Positions 63,357-64,000 of a DNA stretch of 64,000 bases are shown one piece after another. Location: positions 16,678,001 through 16,742,000 of the forward strand of contig NC_079878.1 of the NCBI RefSeq assembly GCF_029227915.1, in the 5' to 3' direction. Position numbers and translations under genes: made by a program. Each line of letters starts with the position of its first letter. Positions within the stretch are counted from its first letter, which is position 1. The notes beneath the pieces are model-generated. The model saw only the letters and a program-made list of their open reading frames with translations, was not told the DNA's origin and searched no databases. Source of the stretch: Hydractinia symbiolongicarpus. Its lineage: Eukaryota; Cnidaria; Hydrozoa; Anthoathecata; Hydractiniidae.

Positions 63357-63571
63357 CGCGGACATCAGTGTTTAAGTTATACTTATACACTAATCATACG
63401 ATATAAAGACGTTACAAATGTTGTGGAAAGGGGGGTCAATATTGACCCCCTTCATCCAGACACAGTTTTACTGACGGAAGTCGGCCTTTATTGCTTCCTC
63501 CTGAGGTGCGGCAGACCTGAGGCAGAGTCCGGCTGGCGCTATCGCTCCTTGAGCTCCAAGGTTACAAGAAA
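63357..63571. other. Intergenic gap between ATPase and MSV199 genes
   Basis: Longer than in copy A (56 bases there). Contains a perfect 20-base palindrome at 63431-63450 (GGGGGTCAAT / ATTGACCCCC) and no conserved coding sequence. Confidence 0.5.
63431..63450. promoter_or_regulatory. Perfect 20-bp palindrome
   Basis: GGGGGTCAATATTGACCCCC, no spacer. Located about 75 bases after the ATPase stop and 122 bases before the MSV199-type start. Could be a protein-binding site or termination structure; the role is unknown. Confidence 0.55.
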
Positions 63572-64000
63572 ATGTCTTCGATTGCCCTATTCAACGCAGC
63601 GCCCGCGGGAGCCATCGGGGCTCTCTTCGATGGACAAAAGCCTCTTTTCAAAAAAGCAGATCTTGGGAGGTTTTTGGGGATTGGAGAATTTGCAGAGTCG
63701 TATCGAGATATCACTACTATTTCGCGTCATGATATAGGGTTGGTTTCAAACCAACCTCGATCAGGTATGCGAGGAGGTGGAAAAAACCCTCATGACGTCT
63801 TCGTCACATTAGATGGTGCCCTTAAAATTACCGTCAGATCAAGAAAGCCCAAAGCCGTAGAATTGAAAAAATGATTGGCTGGAAAAATTGCAAGATGAGG
63901 TCAGGGAGCAGCGCAAGCTACTCGAAGCCAGGGACGTGGCCATCGAAGAGCAGCACCAAGCTCTGGCGCTTCTTGAAGATGACCTCAAAGACAGGGACCA
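63572..64000 (+). pseudogene. MSV199-type protein, copy D, runs off the window
   Basis: MSSIALFNAAPAGAIGALFD, LFKKADLGRFLGIGEFAESY, NPHDVFVTLDGALKITVRSR, KPKAVEL, then a frameshift near 63868 into a coiled coil (LQDEVREQRKLLEARDVAIE). The N-terminal MSV199 part is complete and gives the reference for the broken copies at 2951 and 34831. The C-terminal domain lies beyond the window. Confidence 0.7.

Noticed and set aside
1-64000. rRNA and tRNA genes
   Set aside because: No segment with recognisable rRNA core sequences or tRNA cloverleaf arms was noticed on reading; a covariance-model scan would be needed to exclude tRNA fragments.

Overview
The window reads as eukaryotic nuclear DNA, most likely from a cnidarian, perhaps a hydrozoan. 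It is AT-rich, carries one clearly recognisable host gene with 18 coding exons and GT-AG introns, and is otherwise packed with eukaryotic transposable elements. The species call is an inference from base composition and element types, not a direct reading.

Host gene: 6-phosphogluconate dehydrogenase (PGD) lies on the minus strand from 27191 to 15869. Its exons join in frame into 484 codons plus a stop. Intron 1 is about 7.25 kb and holds a LINE, three copies of a small inverted-repeat element and a Penelope-like element with inverted ends.

Virus-like DNA transposons: both sides of PGD are filled with decayed, rearranged copies of a Polinton/Maverick-like element. Comparing copies gives one gene order from one terminal inverted repeat (TIR) to the other, orientation shown with PolB as plus: TIR - PolB(+) - one-TM protein(+) - basic small protein(+) - one-TM protein(+) - 84-aa protein(+) - zinc/HNH protein(+) - packaging-type ATPase(+) - MSV199/coiled-coil protein(+) - 'MESYL' protein(+) - retroviral-type integrase(-) - small membrane protein(-) - capsid-like protein(-) - Gly-rich hydrophobic protein(+) - 'P' tail-anchored protein(-) - 'MKQ' protein(+) - two-helix membrane protein(+) - 'MLKF' protein(-) - zinc ribbon(-) - DUF4116-like repeat protein(-) - TIR. 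Copy A (1-14330) is reversed and contains two units joined TIR to TIR in tandem. Copy B (28666-30568) is a deletion derivative. Copy C (32521-44060) is a mosaic of at least three pieces. Copy D (55145-64000) has a short inverted piece followed by the best preserved left half. Nearly every gene carries frameshifts, stops or lost start codons, so these look like fossils.

The PolB gene is not the same in all copies. Copy A has the usual Polinton type with an N-terminal SAP-like domain; copies B and D have a clearly different PolB with a C2H2 finger and an inserted Cys/His-rich nuclease-like segment. The genes downstream of PolB are collinear in A and D, which suggests polymerase replacement.

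Other elements: a 5'-truncated LINE sits inside the copy A PolB (7893-9207), another LINE tail truncates copy A at 14335-15062, a Ty3/gypsy pol fragment lies at 44066-45926, and 46240-55125 is a large structure with about 2-kb inverted arms around a 3.3-kb core carrying a spliced minus-strand gene of a type I know only as an uncharacterised cnidarian repeat-associated protein. One arm is interrupted by an insertion carrying a 130-bp satellite. No rRNA, tRNA or CRISPR was seen.
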